A program made the position numbers and the translations under genes. From Bacillota bacterium (GTDB taxonomy: Bacteria > Bacillota > Sulfobacillia > JAJZYS01 > JAJYTV01), in the NCBI GenBank assembly GCA_021810725.1, contig JAJZIE010000124.1:1-7081 (forward strand): a stretch of 7,081 bases of DNA, in the 5' to 3' direction. Shown here piece by piece: positions 5,146-7,081 of the stretch (within the stretch, counting starts at the first letter, position 1; the number at the start of each line of letters is the position of its first letter). The notes beneath the pieces are model-generated. The model did not search any database and was not told the origin of the DNA. It saw nothing but the letters and a program-made list of their open reading frames with translations.

Positions 5146-5390
5146 TCAAGCAAAGGCGAGGAAGGGGAGCGTCCCTGCGGGGGCCCAAGAGAGGGGATCC
5201 AAGGCTGCGAGATCCCCGGCCGAAGCAGGAACCGGTCGCCCCGGAGCCGCGGCGCCGAACGCCCGTGAGGGCCTTAGGCGCAGCCGGGTTTGGGCACGTG
5301 ACGCCCACTGAGCGTCCTCCGCCTGCGCGGAGGAAAGCAAGGTGGTACCGCGGTGAAGACCGTCCTTGAGGGACGGTCGATTTTCTTTTT
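5146..5390 (+). promoter_or_regulatory. T-box riboswitch leader specific for tRNA-Val
   Basis: This leader senses uncharged tRNA-Val and allows valS transcription only when charging is low. Stem I has a kink-turn-like base (5155-5163 with 5243-5248, tandem G-A), GGGG/CCCC (5164-5167 with 5239-5242), and the specifier loop (5168-5173 and 5230-5238). Above this come CCTGC/GCAGG (5174-5178 with 5225-5229), an AGAGAG bulge and a distal helix (5193-5199 with 5211-5217) whose loop carries the GNUG-type motif. The only Val codon in the specifier strand is GUC at 5235-5237. Stem II is 5252-5256/5277-5281 with inner 5261-5264/5269-5272. A IIA/B-type helix is 5291-5295/5303-5307. Stem III is 5315-5322/5327-5334. 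The T-box AAGGTGGTACCGCG is 5339-5352, with TGGT (5343-5346) able to pair with the ACCA end of tRNA-Val. In the antiterminator, 5339-5342 and 5350-5352 pair with CGTCCTT (5361-5367). The Stem I AGUA motif reads AGCG, a departure from consensus. Confidence 0.95.
5358..5390 (+). terminator. T-box intrinsic terminator
   Basis: GACCGTCC (5358-5365) pairs with GGACGGTC (5371-5378) around a 5-base loop and is followed by TTTTCTTTTT (5381-5390). Its 5' arm shares CGTCCTT (5361-5367) with the 3' arm of the antiterminator, so the two structures exclude each other. When uncharged tRNA-Val binds the TGGT bulge, the antiterminator wins and valS is transcribed. Confidence 0.95.
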
Positions 5391-5404
5391 CAGGAGGAAG
5401 TCTG

Positions 5405-7081
<1,677 letters not shown>

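Overview
This looks like chromosomal DNA from a GC-rich, probably endospore-forming member of the Firmicutes (Bacillota). Four things suggest this. The order lon - ysxC ... valS recalls the Bacillus subtilis lonA-ysxC-hem-valS region. The valyl-tRNA synthetase gene is preceded by a textbook T-box riboswitch. A SpoVB-like flippase is present. A LexA-type box of the Gram-positive form (GAAC-N4-GTTC) is present. GC-rich deep-branching groups such as Limnochordia, Symbiobacteria or Thermaerobacter would fit, but I cannot assign a genus.

Layout. Bases 1-856 (+) hold the 3' end of lon, translationally coupled by a TGATG overlap to the ribosome-assembly GTPase gene ysxC/engB. Bases 931-1515 (+) encode a GNAT acetyltransferase whose last 120 bases overlap, tail to tail, the end of a minus-strand gene. 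Bases 1396-3830 (-) form a two-gene operon: a SpoVB/MurJ-type flippase gene, then by an ATGA overlap a lipoprotein resembling an ABC-transporter substrate-binding protein without a visible permease or ATPase. Bases 3974-4609 (+), divergent from the flippase, encode a zinc-dependent deaminase of the CMP/tRNA-adenosine deaminase superfamily. Bases 4676-5062 (+) encode a small VOC (glyoxalase/bleomycin-resistance fold) protein, with a good LexA/SOS-box match lodged between its predicted -35 and -10. Bases 5075-5110 hold a strong hairpin. Bases 5111-5390 hold a promoter and a complete T-box leader (Stem I with a Val GUC specifier, Stem II, IIA/B, Stem III, antiterminator/terminator). Bases 5405 to the window end hold the first 559 codons of valS.

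How they work together. Most of the content is housekeeping: protein quality control (Lon), 50S assembly (YsxC) and tRNA charging (ValS) controlled by uncharged tRNA-Val. The flippase-lipoprotein pair is a cell-envelope or sporulation unit. The deaminase, GNAT and VOC genes are accessory single genes of unknown substrate. I found no mobile element, CRISPR array, tRNA or rRNA, and no clear new multi-gene system. The points most worth checking are the apparent SOS control of the VOC gene, the codon-aligned antisense overlap between the GNAT and lipoprotein genes, and the flippase plus orphan binding-lipoprotein pairing.
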